Positions 44,401 to 56,707 of a DNA stretch of 64,000 nt are shown in pieces. This DNA is from Hypholoma sublateritium FD-334 SS-4. Lineage: Eukaryota > Basidiomycota > Agaricomycetes > Agaricales > Strophariaceae. The stretch spans positions 62,001-126,000 of the forward strand of contig KN817621.1 in the NCBI GenBank assembly GCA_000827495.1, given 5' to 3'. How positions within the stretch are numbered: the stretch's first letter is position 1; each line of letters begins with the position of its first letter. The notes beneath the pieces are model-generated. The model saw only the letters and a list, made by a program, of their open reading frames with translations, was not told the origin of the DNA and searched no databases. The translations under genes and the position numbers were made by a program.

Positions 44401-46948
44401 CCCTGGCGCCGGAGGTACCGTCGCAGTTCCGACATGCGGCGACAGTGTCGGGCTCTGGCCACGAGCAAGAGGGCGACGAAGAAGAAGAGGCGCGCTGGGA
44501 GTGGGGCGATCTTAGGGATATGACGACGCATCTGGCTACGGTCAAGGGCCTGCGCGCGGATTACGGGGTGGAGGAGGATGTGGCTGCCAGTACGACCGTC
44601 CTGCAAGAAGCGTCGAAGCGCGAGCCGCCAGCGGACGACCCGTTCAACTACCTCGCGACGAATGACCCTTCCGCCGGGTTCGGATACGACGTTTGCATTG
44701 AATGCCACGACCTCGCACCGTTTCCGTCCACGGCCCACCTGCGCGCGGCGGAGGACCACCTCGCGATGCTCGATGTGATGTGGAAGGAGCGCTGGGAAAA
44801 GGGGTGGATAATCGAGGAGCGGCGGCGCGCGCGGCGGCAAGAGGGCGCTACTGCGCGTCCGCCTCCACCAGCTCCACCGCGCCCGCCGCCCCATGCAAAC
44901 GCAGTCATTCACCTGCCATTCCCCAGCTCGCCGTCGAATACTCCGGCAACAATGGTCTCGCTCATGCCAATCGTGCGATTCTTGGAGAAGTGGGCGCGAC
45001 CGGTATCCCCGCCCGTGGGGAGGTATACTGACAAGCCAGCGGAAACGAAGACCGGCGTGGACGTCGAGACCGCTCCTGCGGGTAGCTCAAGGCGCTGGTC
45101 GTCCGTGACATCGCTCATGTCTGCGTTCCCGTCTTTCCCTGGCGTCTCCCAATCGTCATCGGACGCGCCAATGGCACCGATGGCTATCTTACCCCACCAG
45201 TCCCGCTCGCGTGCCATGACTTCGCCTGCGCTCGCACCTGTACATCCGACGCCCGTACAAGCGCGCACACGGCCGCTCAAGATCTTACTGTACTCCTCCG
45301 ACGGGTACACCGAGTCGTCGGTGCCTGCGCTGTGCCTCCTGATGGCGATCAAGGGCCTGCTCCTCCCTGAGGCATACCTCGAGCTGCAGGTCGCGAAGCG
45401 CCGCAGCTTCTTCGTGTACCAGACCGACCTCGGGATCCTGCGCCGAGTAGAGGCGCGCCTGCGCGAGGAGCGGGAGCGGGAAAAGGAGAGGGAGAGGGAG
45501 CGCGAGAAGGAGCGCGAACGCGAGCGGGAGCGGGACAGGGCGAAGGCCGGCGCGTATATGAATGCGATGGCCATGGGCGCGCCGGCGACAATCAACGCAA
45601 ACGGGAAACGCACGGCGCCGCACCCGACGCGCGGTGGGTTCTGGGCGGGCCCGGGAACGCCGGCCGCGCCGTCGCTCACCTCGCCCGCGATGACTATGGC
45701 GTCGTCTTCGTCCTCGTCCTCGACGGCGAACTCGCCGCGCGCATCGTCGGGCATGGGCCGCCCCGCCGCGAAGTCTGTGTCGTTTGCGCACTCGCCGCAG
45801 GTGATGCCGTCGTCGCACTACTCACAGCAGCCAAATCAGCAATCGCAGCATCAGGTCTCAGTGGCGCACTCTTCGAGCCCTGCACCTGGGGGTGCGAAAG
45901 GGGACGCGGTGGGGACGCAGAGCATCGCGATTGCACCGCTACCGACGGCGAAGTATTCTAATCACGGGAACGCGCCCACGCAGATCCAGTTCGAATTTGG
46001 CAGTTTGCCAGCCGAAGGTGGGGCGAGCGGATCGAGCGCTGCGCTGCGCTCGAATGGGACTGCTGTGGCCACGGGCGGGGTGGTGAAGGGCCGCCCGAGA
46101 GCGAGTACTAGCCCTTGGCTGCCTAGCCTGTTTGGCGGTGATCATCAGAGCTGGTTCAATGACCCTCGATTCGATGGGAGTTTCCCGAGTCGAGTGTTGC
46201 CTTTCCTGTATCTTGGAAATCTGTGCGTACAGTTCCTTTATTCTACACGCCCTTGCCAATATCTGACTTGTATACAGGAACCATGCTTCGAACGCGTACA
46301 TGCTGCATGCGTTGGGCATTACTCATGTCGTATCTGTTGGCGAGTGCGCGCTCGTACCCCCGCCGCACCACATGAGCGCAACGGCTGCCGCCTGTCACCG
46401 TCCCGGGCCCGGGGCGCACTTTGTCCCTGGGAAGGGCCCCGGTGGTCATGGATCGCTCTGGATCGAGGAGCGCGAAGGTCGCATTAAAGTCCTCGACATT
46501 AAAGGTGTGTGTGACGACGGTATCGACACGCTAGAGCCGCAGCTCGAACCTATCTGCGACTGGATCGACAAAGCACGTCAGGAAGGGGGGCAGGTTTTAG
46601 TTCATTGTCGCGTTGGGGTGTCACGGAGCGCGACCGTCACTGTACGTCTACTGGTCTTACCTTTTCTCTAAATGCTATCTGATCCGTCGTGCAAAGATTG
46701 CCTACGTCATGAAGCACCTCGGATTGCCCCTCGTCGACGCTTACCTCATTGTACGGTCGAGGCGTCTCTCTGTTCTCATCCAGCCGAACATGCGGCTGTT
46801 GTATAACTTGTGCGGCTGGGAGATCAAACTTGCGAAGGAACGCGCGAACGGCGACGAGCGCAAGCTCAGAAAAGAACTCGCTCGGACCTTGACGTGGCCG
46901 TATTTGTCAAAGGAGGTCCACGCGCTCAACGAGAAGTACCTTCACTGA
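41415..46948 (+). CDS. PPS1: Large dual-specificity protein phosphatase, PPS1-like
   Basis: Exons 41415-42935, 43386-46222, 46278-46641 and 46697-46948 join in frame to about 1657 aa. The start is uncertain: the frame is open back to 41307 and an upstream exon is possible. The C-terminal 230 residues are a dual-specificity phosphatase domain: RVLPFLYLGNLNHASNAYML, then DIKGVCDDGIDTLEPQLEPI, then the active-site loop VHCRVGVSRSAT (Cys about 1563, Arg about 1569) and IAYVMKHLGLPLVDAYLIV. The large N-terminal part has conserved islands (LVWVVCEEDLERAG, PIYATLADIVIYSP, LKILLYSSDGYTESSVPALC) separated by long Ser/Pro/Ala-rich inserts and a Glu/Arg/Lys-repeat helix (about 45466-45540). In yeast Pps1 acts in S-phase control. 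The first intron is 450 nt, far longer than any other here. Confidence 0.88.
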
Positions 46949-48103
46949 GAAGGTCGAAATATATTCCACATGACGATCACCTACCCCATCTCTAGCATGA
47001 CCTCGACATGCATCGCCATCCATCAATGTACATATACTATATACGGCCTAACATTTCCGGGTCACAACATAACCCCCCATCAGCGCCAGCTAGCTCATTC
47101 AATGCCTGCCGACATCTTGATTTTCTCCAGCATATAACGATACACACTTGGTTTTTCTGCAATCCCCCGGTCCTTTCTGTACTCGTACTATCGGCATACA
47201 CGCGTTCTGTGTCTATACACTAACCCCTTGTTTTCTACTTGGCCTTCAATTTTTTTTCGCTTTGTGTATGTAGATTACCAGTCGTTTTTCGTCTCATGTT
47301 TTGTGTTCTGTACAACCCCTTTTTTTCTGGGGCATATCAAGAATTCCTTCCCATTTTGCATTACATTTGTACACTCCCGAGCCGCCTGAATGCATTTCGG
47401 CTCCCCTCTGCCAATCGTTCGACAGGGACTTGACATACGCACTGAAAAAGCTTGACGCAATACAAATCGGGTGAGGTTTCATTGTTGCTTGCCTTTACGT
47501 AGCAAGTTTCCATCCTTGGTGGGCCACTTTGCTGTGCGGCATGTTTGCAATCTCAGTGTCCCAGCTGCCTGTTTCTTCTTGCTCGTCAAACCTCCTGTCT
47601 TCCAAATTCCTGAATTAGAACTTTACTGCCTCTGACTCTATACTTTTCACACTCATAACACAAAGGCCTGTTGATTCGAGCACAGTTATCCGAAAGCACG
47701 TCAGACTAGCAAATCTGCGTTATGTAGTCGTGCCAATCAATCCAATAATCGATCGCAAGTAATACTACAATAATAAATTATGTAGTGCGAAATACTTCTT
47801 GACGGAATATGCCGCAGGTCGGCAGCTTGAGCGCCTGAGCTGCTATGTAAGCTGGCACTCATGCTATTAAATAATTAATACCAGAGTACAAAGAGACCGT
47901 CTTCGATGCAGGTTCGTACAGGTTTGTACATAAGTCGTAGATGGATATCGACAGCGAAGAATGGGTTTCACAAATGTGTAGCTGAATTTGGGATATAGGG
48001 CTGGTGGTATCTCGTCTAAATGATTCGAAAGGTCATGACGTTTACGAAGCGGGGCCCCAGTGCATGATGGAAATTACGTTCTCATTGTATTGCGTTCCTG
48101 CAG
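46949..48103. other. Intergenic, 3' regions of two convergent genes
   Basis: The phosphatase (plus) and the first MFS transporter (minus) converge here. The first few hundred bases are T/C-rich, as expected of a 3' untranslated region. No gene seen. Confidence 0.5.
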
Positions 48104-50460
48104 TTAGGCATTTTTCTGCCGTTTTTCATCTGTCACTACCGGTGAGCCCTGTTCCATTGTCGAGGATGAAGTCTTTGGTTCGCGAAACCCGACGACACCA
48201 ACGCCTCGGAAGCAAATGACACCAATGACAGTAGCTGGAAGGAAGTTAAACCCACGTTCTATTTTTAAAGGAGAAGATATGGAACGCACCCAATATTCCA
48301 AATGCGAACGCGGTCCATTGAGCAGCACGATACATGGCGAGCACGTCTTCGCCCGGAGCGAGACGGGAGCCAACATTGTTGTATACAACGGTGGTTACCG
48401 TCACCCCTACGGCCGTTCCTAACTAGGGGGATGATAACAAAGACCAATGAAAACCGTCCGAGGAATATAACTAAGTAGTTGCGTACCTGTGTCATGGTGT
48501 TGAACAGCGCTCCGGCGACACTTTGCTCGTGAGGGAGAGCGACGCGTGCAATGAAAAGCGTGCCTGCAGAGAAAACGAAGTCGGCACCCATAACAGATAA
48601 TACCGTTGCAGTAAATCCAAAAGCCCAGTAGGTAATGGCTGGGTTGATCACCGCGAACAGCAAACATGCAACGGAGGTCGCTAGGGTGCCCACGACTATT
48701 TATGATAAAGAGTCCAAGATGTATCAGTGCACGAGAGAAAGGGATGCGCTTTTGAATGCGCACCAACAAGATAGACGACTGGGACACGCGACGCCATGAG
48801 ACCAACAAAGAAATTGCATGCTACGCCAGAGACAAACATAGGAAATAGGCGGATTACCGTTTGCATCGGATTATATTGCATATAATTTTGGTAATACAAC
48901 TTGTTTCCAGTTAGATTATTTCGAACTTCACAGTCAATCCAGTCTTGACTCACTTGCACCCAGAATGTCCAAGCCAAGAACGCACACCAATTTGTGAACG
49001 CGATTGCCATCATTGCACCGAAGCGTCCATTAGCGCGTGTCCAAATGGAGAATTTCATCAGTGGCGGGGGAGTCCATATCGAGTACGGCGAATCCACGTC
49101 TGCTTGTATCGTTTCTAGATAATGTTGCCAATACAAGAAGACCCCTATGAGGCAGATTCCAAGGATCAGAAGAACAATGATATCTGGTCTTTCGTTAGCA
49201 TTGAAACGTCTGGGTCTGCCAAAAGAACGTACAAGGAGTACCCCATTTTTGCGGTGCCAATTCTCCTTGGCTGAGCACAAAGACAACGAGTACAAGACCT
49301 GCGGTGACAAGGAATGCACCAATCCAATCGATTCTCTTGTCCAGTTCTTCCGAGGGTATGTCTTGGTCTATAGATATGAGTCCGCCAATGAAGCAGAGCA
49401 ATGTCAAAGCTGAAAGAAGATAGAAAGAGGATCGCCATGTTTTTCTATGGTATTATATTGGTTCAGAACTAGCGATTGTGAATGAAAATAAGGAAAGCAA
49501 TGCATACGCTGTATATTCAACCAAAACGCCTCCTACGGCAGTGCCGAAGATAGCGCCAACGGGCGCACCCGCGGCAAAAGTGGCGAAAGCGATCGAGCGC
49601 GCTCGTGAAGGTGGGAAGGAGTGCGCAAGGATGCCTAACTGTTCACAAATAGTTACGAATCAATTATAATCCTAATTCACAGTGAGAGATGCGGTACTCG
49701 AAAGAAAGCAGACATACCGAAGCTGGAATCATGGCTGCTGCTCCTATTCCCTGAATCCCACGTAGGATATCTAGCGTCATTACATCTGAAGATTATGTGG
49801 ATGAGTCTTACTCGTTGATGTCCATGAACGCGATATTACGCACTGGGGGAAAAACCACAAGCAAGTGTAACCGATGCGAGGAAAACTGAGCCGACACAGA
49901 AAGTCTTCTTCCTTCCGTACACATCAGCCAGCCTTCCGCACACCAGGAACAGACACCCCTATTAATAATGAGTCGTGGAAGAGCAAGAGATGGAGAATGA
50001 CAATCCGAGTGAGTGGACTGCGTAATAAGATATCGAAGCAAAACTTACTGAACTGAGAGGATAAGCAGATATGATCCACTGCAGCTGGGTCGGGTCAAGT
50101 TGCCATTCCTTCTCTAACGTCGGAATCGCAATGGCCATAGACGTTGAATTTGCAGACTAGGGCATGTCCGGTGACGCAAATTGCAAATATCCACAAAAAA
50201 TGAAGCGTGTTAGAGTCATTGAAGCATGTCGGAGAAATTTCGGAGGAAATATTGCGATTGGTACTCACGTTGATAATCATAGAAGACGTTACCGTGAGCA
50301 CGATAACGCATGCGTTGAGAAACGATCGAGCAGGGGTCGGTGTCCGACTAACGGTGCGGCTGATCACCTCCTTTTCTGCCCCCATCTCCCCTTTCTTGTC
50401 ATCCGAGAACTGTGAACTAGCGGGCGTCATGGTCCCAGAGTCCGAATTGAGGTGATCCAT
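48104..50460 (-). CDS. MFS transporter, drug:H+ antiporter-2 type (copy 1)
   Basis: Eleven exons on the minus strand: 50460-50269, 50156-50049, 49958-49844, 49785-49718, 49638-49508, 49444-49242, 49183-48954, 48899-48764, 48695-48487, 48422-48290 and 48234-48104. They join to 551 aa. Family motifs include CGRLADVYGRKKTF (the loop 2-3 motif A, GxLaDxxGrkk), LDILRGIQGIGAAAMIPASL, and GAPVGAIFGTAVGGVLVEYT, which resembles motif C of antiporters. About 13-14 hydrophobic segments can be counted. It should be a proton-coupled exporter of drugs or metabolites in the plasma membrane. The substrate is unknown. A tandem paralogue lies 617 bp upstream on the same strand. Confidence 0.85.
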
Positions 50461-51077
50461 ATTTAAAGAGCGTCGATGGAAATGGTTCGCAAAAGTACAG
50501 CGAAATATTTGAAGTGATCCGTCCTTGGTGTTTGAGGGGGAGAGCAAGAAATAACCGCCCGGGAGGCCGGAGGATTTACTGTAACAGAAAAGAAAGTGGA
50601 TAGTGTTGGAGTTTGGTCAAGGTGGAGGACAAGGAAGTCCGAAGAACTTGGTGGCTGACGATTCACATACCAGAGTTAGTTGTATCCGTAACTTATGAGA
50701 GCTGGGCTAGATTGAGACACAATCTGCTCAGTAGGTCACTCGTGATCAAAGTGAGGGCCCGGGGAGTTGGAACCAGTTACCAGAGCGAGGGCAGCAATTT
50801 GCTTGATGTCGTGAGCGCGATGCAAGGGAGCTTCAAGTCCTACGTGTCGTAGACTTTGGGCGTGTACTAGTAGGAAGGAAGAACGCGGCAAAAGATCATA
50901 ATTGTAAGTTCTGGTGTTATTATACGAAGCATCATACCTACGAAGTGCGAGTTAACGGACAAGTTCCGTCAAAAATTTGAAGGGCGCGGTGGCCGACGGC
51001 CCGGGAGGGGTATAGATGACATTTGATAAATCGACTGCGCCTAGATTATCGTTCGGAGGGTCGTTGGTGTCGTTGGT
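50461..51077. other. Intergenic between the two MFS genes
   Basis: No gene seen; presumed promoter of copy 1 and terminator region of copy 2. Confidence 0.5.
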
Positions 51078-53707
51078 TTATAAATATCCCATCGTAACAA
51101 TGCCACCCTTGATGACACCCCCGATGTCCCGCATTACCTTTGCTAAGTGAAGTTCGTGTACCAAGTCCGAGCCAGGCATGACCGGGAGGGACCTCGGACT
51201 TCTCATTGAATGGGTCTTCGAAGAAATGTAACTAGTATTGGCTGCATAAGTCAGAACAACCATGGCTAACTCTAAGTATAATATTATTAGTGGGGAGCTT
51301 ATACATTGCTTACACACCCATCTCGATAACTTCAAGAACGTCAAAACGAGATCCACTTGCCCCAGTGTCTGTGCTGGTTGCAGAAATATCAGTCGTTTTT
51401 TCTTCGTCATTCCGGCCGGCGGGTTTCAAGAAAGCGTGCTTGTTTGCAATGACTCCAACGACGCCAACACCGCGGAAGAATACAACACCAAGTATTGCCG
51501 CTGAAATATAAATAAGTAATGAATAATGTAGCCAAGGACCTCACCCGAGGCCGCAACGAGCACTTACCAATAATACCAAACGCGAATCCCGTCCATTGCG
51601 CGGCATGATACGTCACGATGGTATCTTCACCAGGGCGTAACCTCCCACTGACCGTGTTGGACACCACTGTTGTTACCGTCACCCCTACCGCCGTCCCAAT
51701 CTGCCCAGGAAGCATAATTGTAAGGACACAGCATTTCTTGGCCACGATCGTGCGATATGAATAATCAACTTACCTGCGTCATGGTACTGAATAGCGCGCC
51801 TGCCACACTCTGCTCGTTCGGGAGCGCAATTCGCGAGATAAAGAGAGTGCCAGCTGAGAACACAAAGTCGGCTCCGAGAACAGTGAGGATGGACGCAGGG
51901 AATCCGAAGGCCCAATATGTGGTATTCGGGTCTATGACAGCAAATAGCAGACAGCTCACAGCGGTTGCGAAGCCTCCGATGCCTTCGGAAAGAGAATATC
52001 AGTATTAACAGGTCAACTAAACGGTAGCCATGAACTGGTACGTACTCACGAGATAAACAACGGGTATGCGAGCGGCCATGAGACCCACGAAGACGTTGCA
52101 TGCCATACCAGACACGAACATTGGAAGCAGGCGTACAACAACAAGCATTGGGGTGTAGTGCTTGTAGTTTTGATAATACAGCTTACAAAAATAAGATTGT
52201 CAGTACACATGTCATCGAAGAAGCACACAGAAAGGCAATGCCGTACCTGTACCCAGAACGTCCAAGACATGAACGAACACCACGTCATAAATGTGACAGC
52301 CATCATGGCCGCAAACTTCCCGTTCGCGCGCTTCCACAATGAGGGCTTCATCAGCGGCGGCGGCGTCAGCTTAGAATACGGCGCCCCGGGGTCTGCTTGC
52401 ACTTTTTCTAGATAAATTTGCCAGTAGATAAAAGCGCCAATTAATATCACGCCCAAAATTATGAAAGCGATTATATCTGTGATGATCGCGTCAACCGGCG
52501 CTCTGCAGGAAAAACAGGCCGAGAGATCAAAAAATAAACTTACATGGTGTGCGCCATTTCTTAGGTGCGATTTCCCCGTCGCCAAGAACAAAAACGACAA
52601 GAACTAGCCCCGCTGTGATCAGAAACGCTCCTACCCAGTCGATCCGCTTGTCGGCCTCGTCGGATGGGATATCCTTGTCGAACGAGATGAATCCACCTAC
52701 TAGACACAGCGTTGTGAGCCCAGAAAGGAGATAGAATGTGGATCTCCACGATTTGCTAGATGAAGAACAATGGATTAATTGCGCGCGAAAAGCAGAAAGG
52801 CCAGACGCACGCGGTGAATTCGATGAGCACACCGCCCACCGCCGTCCCGAACACGGCGCCAATTGGGGCGCCGGCCGCGAACGTGGCGAATGCCAATGAA
52901 CGAGCGCGCGAGGGAGGAAAGGACTGCGCGAGGATGCCAATCTACACAACAGTCAGGCTCTTTGTGATATTAGACAGCCCAAAAAATGGAATAGTAATAT
53001 TCACCGAAGCGGGAATTATAGCGGATGCTCCTACTCCTTGAATGCCCCGCAAAATATCAAGAGCCATTATGTCTATGGACGCAACATGATTAGACCATTG
53101 CAAGGGAGACATAAGACAGAACGTACTCGGCGCAAATCCACATGCGAGGGTGAACACCGCGGCTGCTAGTGACCCGACACAAAAGGTGTTCTTTCGCCCG
53201 TACACATCCGCACACCGACCAAACACCAAGTAGAAGCATCCCTATGAGTAACGGTACGGTATTGGTAAATGTACAAGAATAGGTAACGGGTGGAAAAGAG
53301 CGCCGGATGGAGGCAATGTCCGAGGTGAATCAACGATGTCAGCAAAGCGCAGCATTCCATCAAACGGAGTACGTACAGCGCTGAGGGAGTATGCAGACAC
53401 CGCCCATTGGAGGCGCGCAGGTTCGAGATTCCATTCTTTTTCGATCGTTGGAAGAGCTATGGATATCGTGGTGGTATTTGCGGTCTATTCCCAGTGACAA
53501 AAGAACGAAGGTGAATCACAGGCAAGAAACCTTAAGCATGCTGCAGGGCAGCAAACTTACGTTGATAATCATCGAACAAGTAGCGATGAGGACGATTAGA
53601 CACTGGTTCAACGTACTTCTGGCACGAGGTGGTGGCGTCGTCACATTCTTCACCGATGACTCCACCAAACGGGAATTGCTGGCGTCCAGCTTTTCCTCGG
53701 TGTCCAT
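51078..53707 (-). CDS. MFS transporter, drug:H+ antiporter-2 type (copy 2)
   Basis: The ATG is at 53707; the first exon (53707-53561) encodes 49 aa ending in IATCSMIIN, as in copy 1. Further exons hold FGRCADVYGRKNTFCVGS (motif A), LDILRGIQGVGASAIIPAS, KSWRSTFYLLSGLTTLCLV, RIDWVGAFLITAGLVLVVFV, SLWKRANGKFAAMMAVTFMT, LVVVRLLPMFVSGMACNVFV and IALPNEQSVAGALFSTMTQI. Intron positions follow those of copy 1. The last exon is open far longer than in copy 1, to 51078, adding about 100 residues after VGVVGVIANKHAFLKPAG. That extension looks less conserved and could be non-coding if an unseen intron or earlier exon end is used. Predicted proton-driven exporter; substrate unknown. Confidence 0.82.
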
Positions 53708-54700
53708 CTCTTGAACGTTATCTGCGACACGGGATGGTTCAGTAGGGAGGGTCGAACAAGCACGATGGGTGGGGCCTAGGAGAGGAAGACGGAAGGGTTA
53801 TATACCATTGGATTCTAAATTAACTTTCATTACGTCGGCAAGAAGCAGCTTTCGACGCCCGCAAGCCCCATGAAATATTTCGACAGCAGCATTAGGTACT
53901 TGGCGCAAGATGCAGCGAGCTTTTCGGAGCAAATGATATCAATGGACCGCGGTGGGGGAAGTGCGCTTGGACAGAACGGTTGTAACCTGGTTGTAACCGT
54001 TTAGATTTGAAGCATAGGTCCACGTAATCCAATCCAGTCGGATTTTTTTGACCCGCATCGGAAAAGCATACACAGCAACGTGTGCAGGTATGAACTTGGA
54101 TGGGTCATTCATTGTGTCATCAGATACTATATTAGTGAACTCTTGAGCTCGATAGTGGTAGATTTACGGGAGCAAAGGTTTCAGAGTCCTGGGCATCTGG
54201 GAGCAGTCGCAAGGATCGAAGTCGAATAGTGTGGGCCACCAATGGAATTCTGATGATATCAACAGTCAGTCTGTCATCCAAGAAAAAACGGAAACACACT
54301 ACCTTCGTGCCGGTGTACACGCTCATGAAAACATCCCATAAGTATTGTTGATCAACATAAGAAAGTTCACCTCCCGATTTCAGCCAAGGTGGCTAGTGGG
54401 TTAAGATTGAGAATACAAGAAACGGGAAAATTAATATTCATCCGCGAGTGAGTTAGACATGTGAGTGGGGGTGTGTTCATAACATAACAAAAATGTAATG
54501 CAAAAGTGAGTTCAAAACATAAGATTAATGCAACTGACGGGTAATTAACGGGTCCTCTGTGAAGGATACAACTTTTGGGTCAGGCCTCGCCGACTGACTG
54601 GCACCAACAGAGTTGGCAAGTAAGAGGGCGCTCCTCGGCTATCGTCCGCTCCGCTCCGCCCCTTCTTTCCTCTAAGATCTTGCGATGTCGGGCAGTGCGT
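53708..54700. other. Intergenic, promoter of MFS copy 2 and 3' side of HSP10
   Basis: No gene seen. The sequence is mixed, with AT-rich parts near 54420-54530. Confidence 0.45.
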
Positions 54701-55215
54701 CTACTCCTTGATCTTGGCGAGAATTTCGGCGTCCTTGAACAGGAAGTACTCCTGTGGGAGTGGTCAGCGCCATGTCACGGCGTGCAGGCGTGGGACACGT
54801 CAACGCACCTCTTCGCCAACCTTGATCGCGTTTCCACCCCAGCCGGGAAGGAGCACGCGATCACCAGCCTTCACGGTGGTGGGGATGACGGTTCCGTCTT
54901 TGTTAGGCGCGCCGGGCCCAACGGCAATGACGGTGGCCTCCGGGAGGGGGTTGCTCGTCGCAGACGCGGGGAGGAAAATTCCAGTGGCCGTTTTCTATAG
55001 ATAAAGTGTGAGGACACATTACATTACAGGCTGTACATATAAACTTTTCAAGAATATATATGACCTACAGTCTCAGGCTTGAAACGCTGTACGAGAACGC
55101 GGTCAAGCAGAGGGATGACGGCCTTGATGGATTTGAAGGTTGCTTGGGATGCCTTGAATTTTCATCAACGTCAACATTGGAGTGGGTCGTATTCTTGTAC
55201 AGACGCGCTCACCAT
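54701..55215 (-). CDS. HSP10: Mitochondrial 10-kDa chaperonin (HSP10 / Cpn10)
   Basis: Exons 55215-55213 (only the ATG), 55152-55069, 54994-54809 and 54751-54701 give 107 aa, the normal length of the family. The sequence shows IKAVIPLLDRVLVQRFKPE, then the mobile loop KTATGIFLPASAT that docks on Hsp60, NPLPEATVIAVGPG, VKAGDRVLLPGWGGNAIKVG and EYFLFKDAEILAKIKE. It caps the Hsp60 ring in the mitochondrial matrix during protein folding. The first coding exon consists solely of the start codon, split from the rest by a 60-nt intron. Upstream lies a heat-shock-element-like GAA-TTC-GA array. Confidence 0.95.
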
Positions 55216-55271
55216 TGTAGATAAAGAGGTGGGGGAAAGCTAGTGGAAGAAGGCGGGAGAGGAGGTGTCGT

Positions 55272-55285
55272 GGAATGTTCGCGAT
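55272..55285. promoter_or_regulatory. Heat-shock-element-like motif upstream of HSP10
   Basis: GGAATGTTCGCGAT contains alternating pentamers nGAAn and nTTCn plus a partial third (nGAn), the arrangement bound by trimeric Hsf1. It lies about 60-70 bp upstream of the HSP10 start codon. The third repeat is imperfect. Confidence 0.5.
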
Positions 55286-55324
55286 TTTTCGCATGACGGG
55301 AGTCCGTCACGTGCGAATAACAAG

Positions 55325-55414
55325 GTGCGCAATTGCGCACAGCCAGACGCACGAGCAACGCGCGTCGCGCTAGTAGTAGTACGTACTAGTGGACACTTGA
55401 CAGCATTGCGCAAT
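55325..55414. promoter_or_regulatory. Cluster of perfect palindromes in the HSP10 upstream region
   Basis: GTGCGCAATTGCGCAC (55325-55340, 16 bp), TAGTACGTACTA (about 55375-55386, 12 bp) and ATTGCGCAAT (55405-55414, 10 bp) are perfect palindromes within 90 bp. The last is the ideal C/EBP-type bZIP site. They may be binding sites for dimeric regulators; this is untested. Confidence 0.4.
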
Positions 55415-55741
55415 TTACAGTAGCTGAAGCAGCAGGTAGGGTAAAACTCGGGAAATTGCAGAAATCATGGCAGTTCGATCAAGTTTTCCATGCCAAATCA
55501 ATTTTCATACCGTCCAAATACCGTCTTCAAATCAGTGCGTGTTTGCTTTGGCATGAACTGAAGTAATACAATTATTCGACGCGGTGGCCATATTATTTGA
55601 TGTACCACGGGGAAAGATCTGCGATCATAGATAACACTGTGAATATGGCTCTGAGTTGCATTAAGAATACATTGTGTGTGTACAAAACGACAGCCGAAAG
55701 GGTCCAGCGGACAAGACGAAAGTATAAAACAGGAGTATGGT
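55415..55741. other. Intergenic between HSP10 and eIF6
   Basis: No gene seen; 3' flank of eIF6. Confidence 0.5.
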
Positions 55742-56707
55742 TTAAGCCCAGTTGTCGATGAGGGAGTCCCGCATCTCGCCAATAACGGCCGTTGAGTCTT
55801 GTCCTTGTAGCTCTATAATCGGAGTTGATTAGATCTGTTGAAGAACCCAACGCAGAGGACAACGCACTGAATGCTGCCTCGATCACACTGATTTCTGTTG
55901 CCGTTGTCTCGAGCCCGGTGAATGCACACCAATCATTCACAATAAGACCGGCACCGATGACATCCGAACCACGATTCACGGTACCAGCCTATCAAGGCCA
56001 AAAACGACACAAATGAGTCGACGAAAATTATTACGATGATCGGAGGGTACGCACAACCAGCGGTATTTGCAGCAAGCTGCTCAGTTCATCCTGATCTTGT
56101 ATGCTGGTGAGGGGGTGTACGAGCCCGCCCTGGTTGGTGATCGCACAATAACTGCCTACGAGTACATTATCGGCGATGGTTTGTCGGAAAACTTCGACCT
56201 TCAGGACGTCTGCGATGATCTCCTCTGTCTCGCGGTCGACGTCTGGGTGTACGAGGGCGACGTAGTCATTGCATGCAATGACGTTACCGAGGGCGGAGAG
56301 GCGCTCTTCTACGCGTTGGATGGCGACGCTGTCGGGGAGGGAGTTCCGCAGGTGCTGCAATTCTTGATCGGTCGTTGTTGAGGGAACGAGCAGTCCGTGA
56401 CGGTTTCCTGAGGTGATGTTAGATCTACAGAAAACGCAACGATTAAATTTTCCGAGCGCACCTGCTGTAAGGCGTCCGATGATGCGCGTGCCGCCAATGC
56501 TGGTGTGCACGATGGGGATAACGTCTCCGAGCTCGCTCTCGAATGCCGAGTAGAAATTGGTGCTGCCCTGGATTGCAGCTAGGCAGTAGCTGTTTGTCAA
56601 TTTAGCGAAAACGCCGATGTCACTGTGATTTTCGAATTGAAGACCTGGATGGCTCTCAGAAAATCTCCAGGAAATTTTCTACTGATCTGCCACTCACGGG
56701 TGGCCAT
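55742..56707 (-). CDS. TIF6: Translation initiation factor 6 / ribosome anti-association factor (eIF6, Tif6)
   Basis: Exons 56707-56698 (10 nt), 56644-56462, 56407-56055, 55988-55868 and 55812-55742 give 245 aa, exactly the family length. The sequence is highly conserved: [100 protein letters not shown] and [20 protein letters not shown]. The last intron must use the donor at 55867 to give the normal C-terminus [12 protein letters not shown]. The protein is needed for 60S subunit biogenesis and blocks premature joining with 40S until released by Efl1/Sdo1. Confidence 0.96.

Noticed and set aside
53415..53435. B-box-like word (GGTTCGAGATTCC) suggesting a tRNA
   Set aside because: It lies in an MFS exon, and no matching A box or cloverleaf can be drawn.
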